A stretch of 64,000 nucleotides of DNA from NCBI GenBank assembly GCA_028673005.1, contig CM054114.1, positions 17,669,137 through 17,733,136 of the forward strand. The letters are read 5' to 3'. The DNA is from Tanypteryx hageni (taxonomy: Eukaryota; Arthropoda; Insecta; Odonata; Petaluridae). The notes beneath the pieces were generated by a model. That model saw only the letters and a program-made list of their open reading frames with translations. It was not told the origin of the DNA and searched no databases. A program made the position numbers and the translations under genes. This document shows, piece after piece, positions 32,216-45,139 of this stretch. Numbering within the stretch: position 1 is the first letter of the stretch; every line of letters starts with the position of its first letter.

Positions 32216-32699
32216 TCCACGACCGATATAGCTGATGTAACGGTGGCCATAAGAAATTTAGTTTAAATAGCGCCGGTATTTTTTATAACATTCCATTCTA
32301 TATAAATACCAAATTAAGGTAATGGCAAAATAGCTAAGTGAAGTTCTATTCTACTTACGTACATACAGACTTAAGATAAATATCAGTAATGTAATTTTTG
32401 TTTTGTTGTATTATGCTGTATCACAATGACAGTGTGTAAATACTCCATTAATATTCATCCATAGATGGCTATACCTATATTCATACAGAAATGTAGACTT
32501 GTTAGTTTAAACGATCCTCAGCTCAAATTATGGCCTGTATAGAAACTGAACAAACTTCATATGAAGATATAGATTTCATTATACCATAATGTCATGATAA
32601 GAAGACATTAATTTTTAAAATCTAAATTAACTATTATGAAACAATGTGATTTTTTTAGATTTTAAAGATTTCAGAATTTTCATTTAGAATTATAGTTAA

Positions 32700-33333
32700 T
32701 AATAATAATAATTATTATAATAATAATAAATTTATTAACTCTGTAGGTCTCGAATAGGCATAGAGCAGGTACATAACCGCTATAGTACATCGCTACAGAA
32801 TTAAAACAGTTGATGAACTTAGAAATTCTTGAACACTATAAAAATTATTATTTAACAATAAACATTTGAATCTTTTTCTAATGATAGGAATACTTGAAGA
32901 ACATTTAAAATTACAAGGTAACTTGTTAAATGCCACTGAAGCGGCATTGTTGATAGCCTGTAATCCTTGATATGAACAAAATTTTTGTGTCCTGTATTAT
33001 AATTGTAAAGGTTCTGATTAAATTGGAACAGTCCAGAGTTTTGTTTTACAAATATAGAACAATTAATAAATACATACAACCATATATATACATATATATA
33101 TACATACATATATATATATATATGTATATAGGGTGTTTTGGTTATGACTAAAGAAATTTACGATGGTTTACCAGGAGAGCTTTAATGGCTGACTTTTTCA
33201 GGATGAAGGCTTTATTGGCATATCTATCATGACTCCAAAAGATTATTCCATATGACAAATAAGAATGAATCTTGGCATAATATAACAATTTTAACATTTC
33301 AATATTGACAGTTTTGAATAATCTATTTAGCAT
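32700..33333 (-). pseudogene. Jockey-like non-LTR retrotransposon, 3' end (copy A)
   Basis: The minus strand carries MLKLLYYAKIHSYLSYGIIF then a KAFILKKSAIKAL segment, the conserved stretch after the RT domain of jockey/CR1-like elements (SYLSYGIxxWG...LQKKAIR). After a frame change beyond a microsatellite it continues with FVKQNSGLFQFNQNLYNYNT and GHKNFVHIKDYRLST, matching the C-terminus of that ORF. It ends in a TAA/TAT-rich 3' repeat near 32700. It is 5'-truncated in the usual way of such elements. The copy in block B is at 51560-52185. Confidence 0.65.
33070..33128. repeat. (TA/CATA)n microsatellite, copy A
   Basis: An ATATATAC/CATA repeat that in copy B (51950-52016) has become a mixed (CA)n(TA)n tract with different length. 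Confidence 0.85.
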
Positions 33334-35129
33334 AAAATTTACAGTAGATAATTTTTACTTTCTCCAATGACAGTGCTTGAATGAAAGTTGGCAACGCTGG
33401 TCACCAAGGCCCACGTGTCTCCCCACCCCCAGCAGCTAACCAGTGGCCCTCAGCAATATACAGTGGGGCTGCTTTATTAACAGATTCTCTATTTAAGGAG
33501 CTGAATAAGGTAAAATTATCAATCAAACATATTAGAGAACAACATTACAATGATAATGAATCAAACATGTGGGCGAGTAAATCAGGATACGAAAAATAAA
33601 CCCCAGAGGATTTTTATTCCCAGCACAGCTCATTCATTAAATTTAGTTGTGAATGCCTGTGATAAAATATAGTACAAAGTAATAGGTTGCTATTCTGTTG
33701 GGAAGGAATTATATAATTTCTTCTCTGATTCTACAAAATCGTGCAATGTGGTGAAAAAGTACAATATGATTCTGAAATGACATTAAAATGCAATAACAAA
33801 TAGTTGCAGAGAAATGATGCTATCAAATAGTCAAGTAGTGGAGATGAAATTTCTTAATTATGAATGAAATGTGTGTGTGTAGTTTTGGCTAATATACCTC
33901 TTCTTGGATTATTATAGCCATAGCTCCTTCCACACTGAAAACACTCACAGAGAAGGAGAGAATCCCAGTGCAGGCTTCTCAAACCACACAAACACGAGGC
34001 CGGACGACCTAGGAAGAAATCCTACTTTTGCAGGATTCAGGCCTGCTGTTTTTCTTTGGGGAATCATATTTCAAGTACTTTACTACCAATTTTGAAAAAT
34101 GTTCATTTTATTTTGTAATGGCCTTTTGCCTGTGAATTAAATAATAATAATAAATCTTTTATTGCAGGTTCAGAATGTCTCAATTAATTTTATAACAAAA
34201 ATTTCATTGTTGAGGAGCAACAGCTAAGATATTATGATGAATTCTGCTCAAATAGAAGGGTAAAGGGGTAATCCATCACTGAAATATTAAACATTCACGA
34301 TGTACAGGGATGCTTGAACTCCAGGGAATTTCAATCTCATACCTGAATGAATAATGCTAAGACCACAGAGGCCAACACGTTGTCTTTCAACTGGATATCC
34401 AGGAGAATTGCAAGTCAACTTTTGAGAACCTGCTCTAAATATGATTTCAAAGAATCTCCAAGCAGCCCAAGTGTTAGTGTTGCTGCTATGCTTGAACAAG
34501 CCTCGCTAAATTTACTTATATCATTTTGTTAAAAACTTAAAATTTAGTTTTTGGTAGCATACAGTGCAGTCATTACCTAAGTTCTAGCCACCTATGGTTC
34601 AGAAACATCTAGTGTGAAATGCCTCCATAGCATTTCGTCTTTTTAATAATATAATCGTTTTAGCATTCAGTGGTTTTTTATTGTATGGTTTTACAATTCT
34701 TTTCAGGTCTGAATAATTTGGATATTGTAACAGTGTTGCCTTTCCAAAACTTTAAACATCTGTAGAATCGGAAAGAAAAATCTGTAGAATTATCTGTTAA
34801 AGGAATATTTATGGTCAAAATTCCATTTTAAATATGTAAATTTAGGAAAAACTAAACACGGTTATTTTACTCGATTTACTAAAGAAATAAATGTTTTTTA
34901 TGATAATAATTATTTATTAATGAAAAATGAAATACCTCTGTTAGGAATATATAATGCAACTAGGTATGGCAATAACACAAAATTGCTCAACCCTAAATGA
35001 AAAATACGTAAATCGATAAAATATTTTTATGAATACATAAACGAAATATTTTATTTTCCTCTAACCTACTACTATGTGATTTAGGACTAAACTTAACATT
35101 TATATTTCTCTCCTGCCTTGTTCGCTCTC

Positions 35130-35950
35130 TTCAACAGCGACTTTCTTGCATTAAATTATAATTCATTATGAATTGTTTTGTTAATATTAAACCTGCGGAG
35201 GTTTCCATTGATAGTCTGTTTCTTGTTTCATCTTTCATTGTGTAAATTTCTGAGAATACGCAACTGCAGCACTCTAATAAGGAACGCACAATAACATTTC
35301 CATAAATTTAAATAGCTTAGGAAAAATTTCTTCATCGTCTATTTGCTTCATTTCCACTACTTCACTATACTTTAGGTTTCATACTGTAATTTACTTCTAA
35401 ACTCTTTAACATGTTTCTTTGCTGTCTCCATTCACTATCAGTCATTTGAATTTCTGAAGAAGGCAAATGTTCAAAGGTTAAAATAAAATTAATTAGGGAA
35501 GCTACTTGTTTTTTAAACACCTCTTTAGAACAGCATTTGTAGGGGTTTTGATGCCACTGATTCAAATTATTTTTTTTTTGAAAATTTGGGAAGCACTCAC
35601 AATTAGAAACTCCAAAGAGCTATTTAGAAAGTTTCTAATTTCTCCAAGGTCAATATTAGTTGAATTTCTAAGCTCAATTTAACTTTTATTCCGAGATATA
35701 ATTCCTCCATTGGCTTAATATAATCATCATCTCTGTCTAATAAATTTTAAGGGATTAATTTGAGGTAATCTTATTTCATATATAAAAGCAAATATTTCAA
35801 AAAATCTGATGTGGCAACCACATTACTTTGACCATGATTAATATTGCTAAAAATTCCAAACAGGTTAAATGATAATGAATTTTTTAAGGAACTGCGAGAA
35901 ATTTTTAATGCTTCACAATGAACACAAATAGATTGATACCATAGCATTCT
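35130..35950 (-). pseudogene. hAT-family transposase remnant (copy A)
   Basis: The minus-strand pieces YQSICVHCEALKISRSSLKN, FGIFSNINHGQSNVV, DDDYIKPMEELYLGIKVKLS, then QWHQNPYKCCSKEVFKKQVA resemble the later half of hAT proteins of the type with an SxHxLxLC...N(I)YxFF block. LECCSCVFSEIYTMKDETRN with RLSMETSAG resembles the hAT dimerisation domain, with its usual AAxERVFS turned into CCSCVFSE. Many stops and frame changes; clearly dead. The same remnant is in copy B at about 54160-55005. Confidence 0.55.
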
Positions 35951-36618
35951 GACACTGGATATAGCCAGGAATCTCCAACAATTGAGAAAATTAAAAGGAG
36001 CGTTAGTAAGACATAACTAACGTCAATTGTTAGCAATAATCACCAGTAGGTGGTGTGGTTGTGGCAGCTATAACATATGGTTTTTAAAAATGTTTCAAAT
36101 AAATGTTTTAGAATATTCAATATCCTGCAACGTTCAAATAGCCGTACATATACCCATAGATATAAAATTTACAAAAATATGACAGTTTATATTTATCATA
36201 GCTTTCACTCTGTTAAAACCTAATACAACAATGCATTTTATATTGCACTTCACATACACATAATATTTAAAAGATGAAAGTTATCAATTAAAATCATTTT
36301 ATAAATACACCTAAACATGCTTATATTTCAAAGTCAAATAAAAACCTTAATTTCCTTTTATATACTTGGAGAGATCTGAACAAATCTACTGTAGACTAGC
36401 CTTCCAACACTTGTAATAGGTGAATTAAAAGTGTAATTATTTCTATGATAACCTAGATGGCATGGCACAAAAAGCTTATTGAGTGAGCAGGGATCCCTAA
36501 ATTTATAAGCGATAATAAATTAGGGCAATCAAATGTATTATTAATTATTTTGTATAAAAATTTAGGCCGGTTCGGAACCTTCCACCAGAAAGTGTAGTTA
36601 AATTAAAATGAGCTGTGT

Positions 36619-38098
36619 GTGGTTGTTTCCATGAAAACTAATCTTGATGCTCTGGAAAGAATTGATAAGGGTGAGTCAGTAAGACAAATTTTCGTGAAAT
36701 TAGGTGTTGGAGCGACTACTGTGAAAGACTTGAAAAAATTGCATGAATCTAGAATGATTTTGCAGTCAGATTGCAACACAAGAGTCTTTATCTTCCCATT
36801 CAACATTAAAGTGACCAAAATTGTAAATTTAAGAAGATGCATTATGGCTGTGGTTTATGCAAGAAAGACATCTTGGAATTTCAATCAGTGGACCCATACC
36901 CAAGGAAAAGGACCTAACCCTAAATCGAAAAATTGGTGGTGCCCAGAAATTTACTGCAAGTAACGGATTACTTGGACATTGGAAAAAAACGTCATGGTAT
37001 CCATGTATTAATCTTCACTGGTGAAAAGTTATCATCTGATCAGCATGCTGCTTAGAAATTTTCACAGGATTTAAGAGAGCTTATCGACGGAGATAAATCA
37101 GTTGGAGGACAACTCTACAATATAGACGAAATGGGTCTAAATTACAAGATGTTACGAACAAAAACGAAGGCAAAGAAGGATGATCCGGCAGCATCAGGAT
37201 ACAAAAAATTCAAAGAATGACTCATGTAGCCGCCTGCAGCAATGCAGCTGGAACTCACAATTTGCCGCATTTATTGTTGGTAAATCAAAAATCGCAGAGC
37301 ATTTAAAAGTATAAATCCTTTGTCTTTACCAGTTTACTACCAATCACAAAAATCAAACTGAATGGATTCTGCATTATTCAGAGAATGGTTTTTCATGAGT
37401 TTGTATCTTCTGTATGAAGACATTTGAAAATACTGAACTTACCTGGAAAGGCCATTCTCATTCTGGATAATGCTCCTTCACATCCCAATTGCGAGGAACT
37501 CAAAGATAGGGACATAAAGGTCATATTTCTACCAGCGAATGTAACATCCTTAATTCAGCCTATGGATCAAGGGGTTTTAGAAAGCTTAAAAAGAAGATAC
37601 AGGCGAAAATTTCTGATTTCAGTTTTGAAAAAAATAGAAGATAAAAATATAGGTATAATGGAATCCTTGAAAGACATCTGCATCAAAGATGTTGTTTATA
37701 ACTTAGCACAATCTTGGAACAAAATCCAAGAGTTCAACATTTACCAAATCTTGAAGAAAACTTTGCCCTGAGTATGATATCGATGTTAAAAATGAATAAA
37801 GTCTATTAAGTGATGCAAGGCAAATTGAAGGTTCTGAAGATTTACAGCAAGAAGACATAAAGCAATGGATTCAAGGTGACTATTTATTGGAGAATGAAAT
37901 TATGAAGGATGCAGAAATCATACAGGCCGTGATGGAAACAGAAGGATAAAAGTTTGAAGAGGAAGAAGAACTAAATAAGAGCCAAAAACACCTCATACAG
38001 CAGCTAAGGATGCCCTAGATGTAGTTTTGCATTACATTGAACTAGAGTCTGATTCAACTGTTAACGATGTCATGCTTATAAAAAATCCATTCAGTTAA
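36619..38098 (+). pseudogene. Tigger/Jerky-like (CENP-B/DDE_1) transposase, copy A
   Basis: The start MKTNLDALERIDKGESVRQI with FVKLGVGATTVKDLKK is the CENP-B-type N-terminal helix-turn-helix of Tigger/Jerky proteins. Further on, LYNIDEMGLNYKMLRTKT (near 37120) holds the first Asp. KAILILDNAPSHPNCEELKD and KVIFLPANVTSLIQPMDQGV (37440-37590) hold the second Asp and the conserved PLDQGV-type motif. The tail DALDVVLHYIELESD ends at TAA. At least four frame changes or stops interrupt it. Copy B has lost the middle ~709 bp. Confidence 0.8.
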
Positions 38099-38574
38099 AC
38101 AACACGTTACTTCATCTAAACAACTGAAATTTTTTTATTTTTTTAAATGAATGACATATAACATTTGTATCTGTATTGTCTTAACCTATTTCAAATGAAA
38201 AAAATTCATAAAATACAGATTGTGTATATGTATTTTCTATTGGAAAATTTTTGATTCTTAAAATAAATGACTTATAACATGACATTTGTATCTGAATGTT
38301 CTTAATATATTTCAAGTATGTAAAAATAAATGCATCCTTCCTTCACATCTGCAAGGCAACTGAGAACGCCCTGCCCTCCGAGTTTACATAATTCCTGCAT
38401 GGGTGCAGCACTAAACAGACATTGAAAAGTAACACGGCCACTTTACCAGACATGGCCACTTTACCATGCCTTCCCCTACTTACTATTGGTCTTTACAAAT
38501 GATTTACTATTTGCTTCATGGACAGGAATCATGAAATTATCCTTCCAAACATCTAGAAATGGCCATCATTAAGT

Positions 38575-39560
38575 GACTAATTAAAAAATATAATAAGAGT
38601 ATAAGTTAAAAAGTTAGAGCAGCGCTTCAGCAAGAGAGGAGGCCCAGTGCCCTTATTTACATCAAGCGTACTAAGGCATTAAGAACACTTAATTGAGTCA
38701 CACCACAAGAGTGTAAATTAACTGTATGAGAATACTGGTATTGTGGTATTATGTTACTTGGAGTAGAATATAAGCTGGAAAGATGTTCAACAAAGAGATT
38801 AGCAGATTCCTGAAATGAACATAATTCCACAATCTACTTGTATTCAATGGAATGGAATCCTGAACAGAACTAATATAAGAGAGGTAACAGACTTTTGACA
38901 ATGACATTTAGCATGAAGAGATGCAAAAGAATTGTAATCTACACTAGATGTACTTATTTTAAGCTTCTTGTGGGCTATTTTCTTATCATATATTAATGAA
39001 ATTAATTCTTTACCAAACCAGTTGGGTAAGTGGGATGATCCACTCTTGTGTAAAATTTCAGGAACATACACATTAACGGCAATATTTACAATATCATAAA
39101 AATAACAAACTGCATCATCTAATTGTAATTCAGTCAATATAAACCAATCTATAGAGCTAAAGTAATCTATCATTGCAGAATAGGTCCCTTTCCTAAAGAT
39201 GAAAGTTTCAAAAATAATATCTGCACATGGGGATATACCTACATGAAGTTCACACATAAGAGGAGGATGATAGGCAATACAAGGCAAAAGTCACATCAAC
39301 ATCATAAACACTTGTAATATCTGTTAAACACAAATCCAGAATCTCGCCATATTGGTTGGTAACTAAGTTTTTTGTACAAAATTCAGATATTAGCAGTGAG
39401 GTTAACTTCAGGAAAGAATGTTGACCAATTATTACCTGGCAAATTGAACCGCCAAACATAAGCGAATTGGCGTCTGCACACAAATATGCAAGACGATTTA
39501 CTTCTTCACGATATTTTTGGTATATGCTTTGGTCAGATTTGGGAGGAATGTAAACACATT
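38575..39560 (-). pseudogene. Jockey-like non-LTR retrotransposon: endonuclease-to-RT linker region
   Basis: Minus-strand frames read DANSLMFGGSICQVIIGQHS, LLISEFCTKNLVTNQYGEIL, DLCLTDITSVYDVDV (end of the APE-type endonuclease, with ILDLxLTN), YHPPLMCELHVGIS, then VNVYVPEILHKSGSSHLPNW and FGKELISLIYDKKIAHKKLK. Towards 38575 comes SANPFVEHLSSVYSTPSN followed by NKSTGPP, the start of the RT domain. This order is typical of jockey/CR1-like ORF2. The RT itself is absent. The part from 38839 to 39560 is missing in copy B, so the duplication edge lies inside this element. Confidence 0.7.
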
Positions 39561-40200
39561 ATTAATTAGTTTAAGAGATGGAGATGACACCATGAGAAAA
39601 TTGTGTTCAATGTTACACGAGGATGTAGCTTAAAGTTGATAAGATTTAAATATAAAATTACCACCAATTAGCACAACACCTTCCCTTTTCATAATGACAG
39701 TACATCTATCTCAGGTGTCTGTATGCTAGAGATGTCGCCTAACATAAGACTCGCGTCCCGTGCTTTTGGCATTCGAGACTCCCGCTTGCCGAATTTTTTT
39801 CTCTCCTGCTAAATGTCCTTTTTCTTAAAGTTTTTTACATCCCAATCTTTAGAAAGTAATTATACACGGCTAATTTTTTTACGCAGGAGAATTATATTTA
39901 ATTATATCTGGTAAAAAATTAAGCATATTAGTTTTAGCAGCATTGTCATTTTAAAACGATAAAAAAATTGTCGAAGTAATTTAAATTTAAAAATACCTTT
40001 ATGAATCACTACGTCACTCATTAGGAAACTCCTCCCGTAGTGGAGTGTGTCTAACAATAAGGCAATCACACATCAGACAGTCACCTGTTTTAAACTCTCA
40101 TACGAGACCGTTTCATTCTGTCAAACATTGGGGAAATCTTCGGTACTTGTCCTGTGAGATAATTCCGTTCCTGCCTTCATAATTCGCACATTATACAGAG
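39560..40200. other. No recognisable gene
   Basis: AT-rich, only short frames; nothing recognised. Confidence 0.5.
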
Positions 40201-40670
40201 GAACCCAAAAGCTGTCGCACACTTGGTGGAAATCTTTTGCTACCTGGGCCGAGATCCAAGGATAGTTTTCGTTGCGAAAATTGAAGTCCCGGGTTTGATA
40301 CCGGGAACTATCCTTCCAGTTTCATTTACATGGGAAATCTGAAATCCACCGAGCAGGGTAATTTTCTCTTGCACATTAAAATATCTTAGAATTGTTATAT
40401 CGGAGCGGGGTTTGTAACGTTCTCTGAGAGGAGTGGGAATTCTAATTTTCATCGTAAAACGCTCCTCATCGATCGTATTTCTTCGAATTTCGCGTAAATA
40501 CAGCCGTCTTTGCAGTTTTTATCGCTCATTACGAGAGTGTAGCCATTGCAACAACTATTGATGGACTCGGATTCGGTATAGTCTAATAAATGCAGGTATT
40601 GTTTCTGTCGAACGAAAATACGCGTGTTCAACTTAATAATTCTTTCGAATTTTATAACGCTCAATTATGA
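40200..40670 (+). repeat. SINE-like repeat with tRNA-type B box, copy 2
   Basis: ATAGTTTTCGTTGCGAAAAT then TCCCGGGTTTGATACCGGGA contains a good RNA polymerase III B-box-like word (GGTTTGATACC). The ~400-bp body (ATATCTTAGAATTGTTATAT, CGGAGCGGGGTTTGTAACGT and on to about 40660) matches the inverted copy at 10445-10800, and in part that at 45985-46185. No protein is encoded; the open frames here are incidental. Confidence 0.55.
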
Positions 40671-41930
40671 AATTTGAGAACATAAGGAGCAACATATCTG
40701 CGGTGATTTTAAAGCTGTTAGAGCCAATATAAATAGGTATTAAATAAATTATTAATTGGAAAGCTCGCATCGTTAGGTCTGTTTGGGTCGTCTTATTATT
40801 ATGTTATGCAGAGACATACTTTTCCCTCCTGTTTGTTGTTGTCAACGAAAACAATCTTCGTATCAAATGAAGTAAACAAGATCTAATTGCAAGTAATAAG
40901 TTTTATTTTCTTTATCGCGCCTACTGAACATATTAATTGAAAGGAAATGGATTATTCAGGACGCAAAAGTGAACTAAAATACGTGTGCACTCAGCTTCTG
41001 TAAGTTAAAAGACATAAATAATTTACGACGAAGGAGTGAGCGTGAGTGTAAAGATTAACGTACTTCATCTCAATTGAGGTATGTATGAGTTAAATAATAA
41101 TTCAATTTTCGATTGTTCTAAGGCAAATTCTGTATTTCTTTGGCATCGGTTCTAATATATAACCTTTAGCAGTGCTTAGACTTTAAATTTATCTTGTTTT
41201 CTAAATTGATTATATCCAACAATGGAGGCTTATTTCTTGTGTCGTCTCTGTTGGCCGTTACCGTGGAAACCACACGATTCAGAACTTGATAATTCTTGTC
41301 GAAAAACGAAGGAAGAAGGAGCAAATAATGGGCGGGAGAGGTAATTATCTTGTTTTTCACCAATATTATTGAAAATCGGGCATATTTCAGAACTCATAAC
41401 GTAGCCTAGCTCAGTTGATTAGTGGAATTTTAATTAAATGCATGGTTACTTCTCGTTGCAATTAACGATCGCTATTCTAGCCCTAATTTCATCGGTACAT
41501 TTTGATCCTCTCGTTATCATACTAGCAAGGTGCTTTACTTTACGATCTGAAACTGGTTCCGATGGCTTACCATCTTACGTTCAACTTTTTCCTTTCTCGA
41601 TATCCAAATCAACTTGGATGTTTTCTTATTCGTTTCCTAGGATAATTTTGCTCATTTAACCTTAGCTGTGTCCGTCCGTCTTTCGAAGCATTCGTCCTCG
41701 GTACAAAGACTAACTATTAATGCATACACAACCAGTAAATTACTTATATAATCCTATCTCGTACAACATCTTTCTTAGCTTGAAACTATAAAAGTAGGTT
41801 TATGATTTAATACAAAATATAGTTTTAAGAAAATCTTTTCTTTTTGACAATCTTTGAATAGTTCAAAATGAAAAAGAAAGAGCAAAGCCGTCGACATACG
41901 TTAAATCCGAAATTCTTTTCTCATTTGTGT
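40670..41930. other. No recognised exon upstream of the TM exon
   Basis: AT-rich. I looked for exons preceding the transmembrane exon at 41937 (which needs an upstream phase leaving one base) and found no convincing acceptor-donor pair with coding character. Confidence 0.4.
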
Positions 41931-41936
41931 CTGCAG

Positions 41937-42100
41937 ATTTTGGTGATTATTTGGCCCTAGGGCTGGCCATTTTCATAGCTGGCGCTCTCATAGCGTGGTG
42001 GATCTTGGGAATTTACAGGCGGTACTGCGTCGGGCGCCGAAGGAGATGGTCTGTTGAAGACGGCGTGCCCGACGTGGTGTACGATACCGCAAATTTGCCT
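41937..42100 (+). CDS. Transmembrane exon of the host membrane-protein gene (exon A, set 2)
   Basis: CATTTGTGTCTGCAG precedes a 164-bp exon ending CCT|GTAAGT. It reads (D)FGDYLALGLAIFIAGALIAW and continues WILGIYRRYCVGRRRRWSVE, DGVPDVVYDTANLP. The ~22-residue hydrophobic segment followed at once by RRYCVGRRRR is a single transmembrane helix with a basic cytoplasmic face (positive-inside), so the following exons should be cytoplasmic. It starts with two bases of a split codon and ends in phase 0, joining exon 42313. GC content and codon structure are gene-like against the AT-rich flanks. No A exon of set 1 is in the window. Family not recognised. Confidence 0.75.
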
Positions 42101-42312
42101 GTAAGTATAATACTTGCGATTACATTCTTCTTCTTCTCTTATCTTATAAACCCTTCTAATACGTTATTTTATGCTGTTAATAACAGAAAGGTTTCTGCTC
42201 TGATCCGCCTTCGGATCCCAAAGTATCATTTATGTATTTATTTATATATATTGAGAAACTTCATCCACTTCATTTCATATCTACATAATTACGTTGTTGT
42301 TCTCTTATTCAG

Positions 42313-42363
42313 AATGAAGTGATTCCAGCCGTAATACTTAAAAAACACCAGGACCATCAACAA
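42313..42363 (+). CDS. Host gene exon B (set 2)
   Basis: TGTTCTCTTATTCAG|AATGAAG to CAACAA|GTGAGTG gives a 51-bp phase-0 exon reading NEVIPAVILKKHQDHQQ. The 212-bp intron before it and both splice sites are good. It follows the transmembrane exon and precedes the exon at 45140. By position it is juxtamembrane/cytoplasmic. Confidence 0.65.
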
Positions 42364-43080
42364 GTGAGTGTTTATCACGATGTTCTGATTTTTCTGAATA
42401 TATTTACTCTGATGCGTGAATGTATTTGATGGTGCCAGTCATAGATGAAAATATTTTTCTCTCTCTAAGATTTTAATGTATTAAATTATATCTCACTTCC
42501 CAAAAAATGTTAAGATTGATAAGATTGTTAGCATGTCATCTGATACTACCAATAGGTACTAACATTGGAGGTGCAAAAAGTACAGGTTCTAAGAATCTAT
42601 TCCGGAAATTATCGGACAACTGTAGTCGAACATTTGTGGGGATCGGTTGCATGGAGCACATTTACATTAAAACGGTCTGTGGAAGTTGGTATTGTAAAAA
42701 TATTCAGATTTGTTCATATTGACACGGTACGAGTGGAGGCACTGAAATCATTTTGTGATTTTAACGACAAATTTTGTCGCATACGAGCACAAGATTTCTG
42801 AGACTGATGCCTACTATTGAAAGAATAAATACTAATAATGGTTCAACAGCTTGTTTTTTATAAGTTGAAAATGCCCCCGTTATTCTTCCGGAATCAGCCG
42901 GAGATCCTAAGTCAGAGAACTTTGGTTCTGGTTATTACACAATGTTGATGCTATTTCCAAAATGGAGGAGAAGCCGCAAGTGAATTTTTGCTCATGTATA
43001 AGAATTTGTAAGGGATAGAAATCTAAGTTATTTCCGCCCAAAGTGAAAGAAATGGAAGAGGGAAAGTGCTAACGAGGGTA
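42364..43080. other. Intron sequence, no gene
   Basis: Lies between exons B and C of set 2. One + frame at 42565-42801 is open for 78 codons but has no recognisable motif or good splice context. Confidence 0.4.
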
Positions 43081-43792
43081 CAGCCTTCCCTCCTTTTACG
43101 AACTTAATTCGTTCCACGAAAACTGTTCGTCAGGCGAAAACTCGTAAAACAATGATTATTTTGCCATTACATCCTATGTAAAAATTTTAATTGGTTCCGA
43201 AGGCCAAAATAAAAAAATATCCCCCAGTTCACTTAAAAACAATACCGAATGATAACAAATTGAGAAAATCATCAATAATGATGTATTATTGTATTTAAAT
43301 GACATTCTTAGTCATATGATGTCTTACTCTATATATTAGCGGTATTATGCTATGATATCTTAGCCTATGGTAGCCTACGAAAGGTTAAATGCGGCGTATA
43401 TGTCCTTCGACCGCTCGCCTTTCTCCAATCTTTGAATAATATGCCTTTACTTTCTGGGCTACACATAAAGCCCTTCTCTCTTTTTTCACTTTACCACTTT
43501 CAATAACTGAAAGGCCAAAATATATCTTGATTTAAAAGATAAAAATGCACACCACTCAGCTAACCGAATTTCACACAGTACGGCAACGCGCGTACTGAGA
43601 CCGAGATGATAATTCTTATTCGGAACAGCGCATTTATTCGATATTTGAAAAAAAGGATATTCTTGCTAACGTAAAGAACTCTTATAAGCGACAATTTGTC
43701 GTTCGCAAATCGAATAAAAATAGGCATGAAATTGCTGAGTTCGTGTAAGCAAGAACTGGTAAAATGGTAGTTCGTAAAACTAGGGAAGGCTG
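43081..43792. mobile_element. Tigger/pogo-type MITE, 712 bp
   Basis: The left end CAGCCTTCCCTCCTTTTACG and the inverted right end (reverse complement CAGCCTTCCCTAGTTTTACG) continue into AACT on both sides. Flanks are TA on the left and CA on the right, consistent with a TA target duplication with one mutation. No coding capacity. It sits in the intron between exons B and C. Confidence 0.75.
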
Positions 43793-44640
43793 CATTCATT
43801 CCAGCCATCCATCAAGATGATCTTTTTAATGAACTGTGTGTGTGTCCATAATTTATATCTTAATGAGAACTTGCTAGCCGAATGGGACATGGAGTAATTA
43901 TCTACAGATCAGAGATGGTTAAATGTGCATACTTATAGATTTTTGTCGTGAAAACATTGATATTCCAAACACAGAAAATGTGCTAATTCATCGTCTCTTT
44001 GCCGGGTACTAACGCTGCGATAGAGAGATCATTTTTGCTTATTAACAACATTTGAGGATCGGATAAGCCATCGCTTATTAGTGATGCCATATCATCTCTC
44101 TTGATAATCCGAAAGAATTACTGCGAGACTTGCCAAAAGATGTTTGAAAAAACTTAAGAACAATAAACTACACATCATTGAGAAAGCTGTGTTCTTCCGA
44201 CAAATACGAGGGAAACAAAACGTAACAGTAGTTAAAGGACGAAAATAAAAACAAAAATATTGTATTAATTGGTAATACATATATAAATATTTTTTTGCTG
44301 AATTTAATATATGGTCATATTATTTTATTCTTTTCGATGAAGGCGATTCGTTATATGTGATTTAATATTTATACTTTTGTAGGATTTTTCATAAAAAGAA
44401 ATTCACAAATCGGAAAATTTCCTTTGTTGGACCATCCGTCCCGAATTTTGAATGGGAAAATATAGTCAACGTATGCATATTTTATCTGATTACTCCCTTA
44501 ATAATTCCAACTATCAGTAGTGGTTCTCTTCTTCCATACCCAGTTCCCCAATAAAATGGTTATAAATATGAAATTCCTTTAAAGTTTCTTCCAATTCAAG
44601 ATAAAACTTGAGTAGAATTAATAGATTTTTATTAAAGGTA
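43793..44640. other. Intron sequence, no gene
   Basis: AT-rich, no supported feature on either strand. Confidence 0.5.
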
Positions 44641-45139
44641 AAATTATCAATAAAAGATATGAGAGGTCATGGGTACGATAAAGGGTCAAACATGCAGACG
44701 CACAAATCGAGATAGGAAATATAAACTTCAGAGTGTTTTTATTCCCTTTAGTACTTATTATTTAAATTTACTTGTGAATGACGGTGAATAAATGTAGTAC
44801 AAAACGGAGGGAAGTGTTAAAAAGGTATGTTTCCAGGATTACCCTATACTAGTACAATAAATTAAATAGTGAAAACTTAAGTAAGTCTGATTCTCTGTAA
44901 ATGGTGTATTGAACGTTTGCACAATGCATTAAATAAAGTACATATTGGAAATTATGTGACTCAGCACCTGGGCAAAAAAAATATTTTATGGAACTGTAAA
45001 ATAATTTTATTTTTCTGAGATTTGAATAAACTTTGTTATTTTTTGTTTCATTAAATTGTAAATTTTTTTGAGAAACTTAATAAACTTCATTTCATGACTA
45101 CAGATTGGTTTTAAGTCATCCTTATGTTTTGCTCTTCAG

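Larger units (their letters stand above)
29448..38839 (+). repeat. Segmental duplication, copy A (~9.4 kb)
   Basis: This block matches 48256-57192 in the same orientation. The first ~600 bp are nearly identical and the rest is roughly 95-98% similar by eye. Relative to copy B it has ~709 bp more inside the Tigger-like gene and ~120 bp more near 33530-33650. It lacks ~60 bp (near 32323) and ~285 bp (near 34629) that B has. Its left end coincides with the right flank of the hAT element at 26787-29447. Its right end lies inside a jockey-like retroelement that continues to 39560 here but not in copy B. Confidence 0.9.

Noticed and set aside
33482..33510. Possible 26-bp exon (AACAG to AATAAG|GTAAAA) with reading SLFKELNK
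   Set aside because: The acceptor AG is lost in copy B (AACGG), and the related sequence near 44620 does not keep the frame.
36801..36963. Continuation of the + frame with WTHTQGKGPNPKSKNWW
   Set aside because: This is a frameshifted reading of the Tigger-like transposase, not a separate protein.
40240..40664. Minus frames of 70-71 codons near the SINE-like repeat
   Set aside because: They run through the tRNA-like and body parts of a non-coding repeat found elsewhere without the frame.
42507..42801. Overlapping open + frames of 71 and 78 codons between exons B and C
   Set aside because: No paralogue near exon set 1, no good splice sites and no motif.
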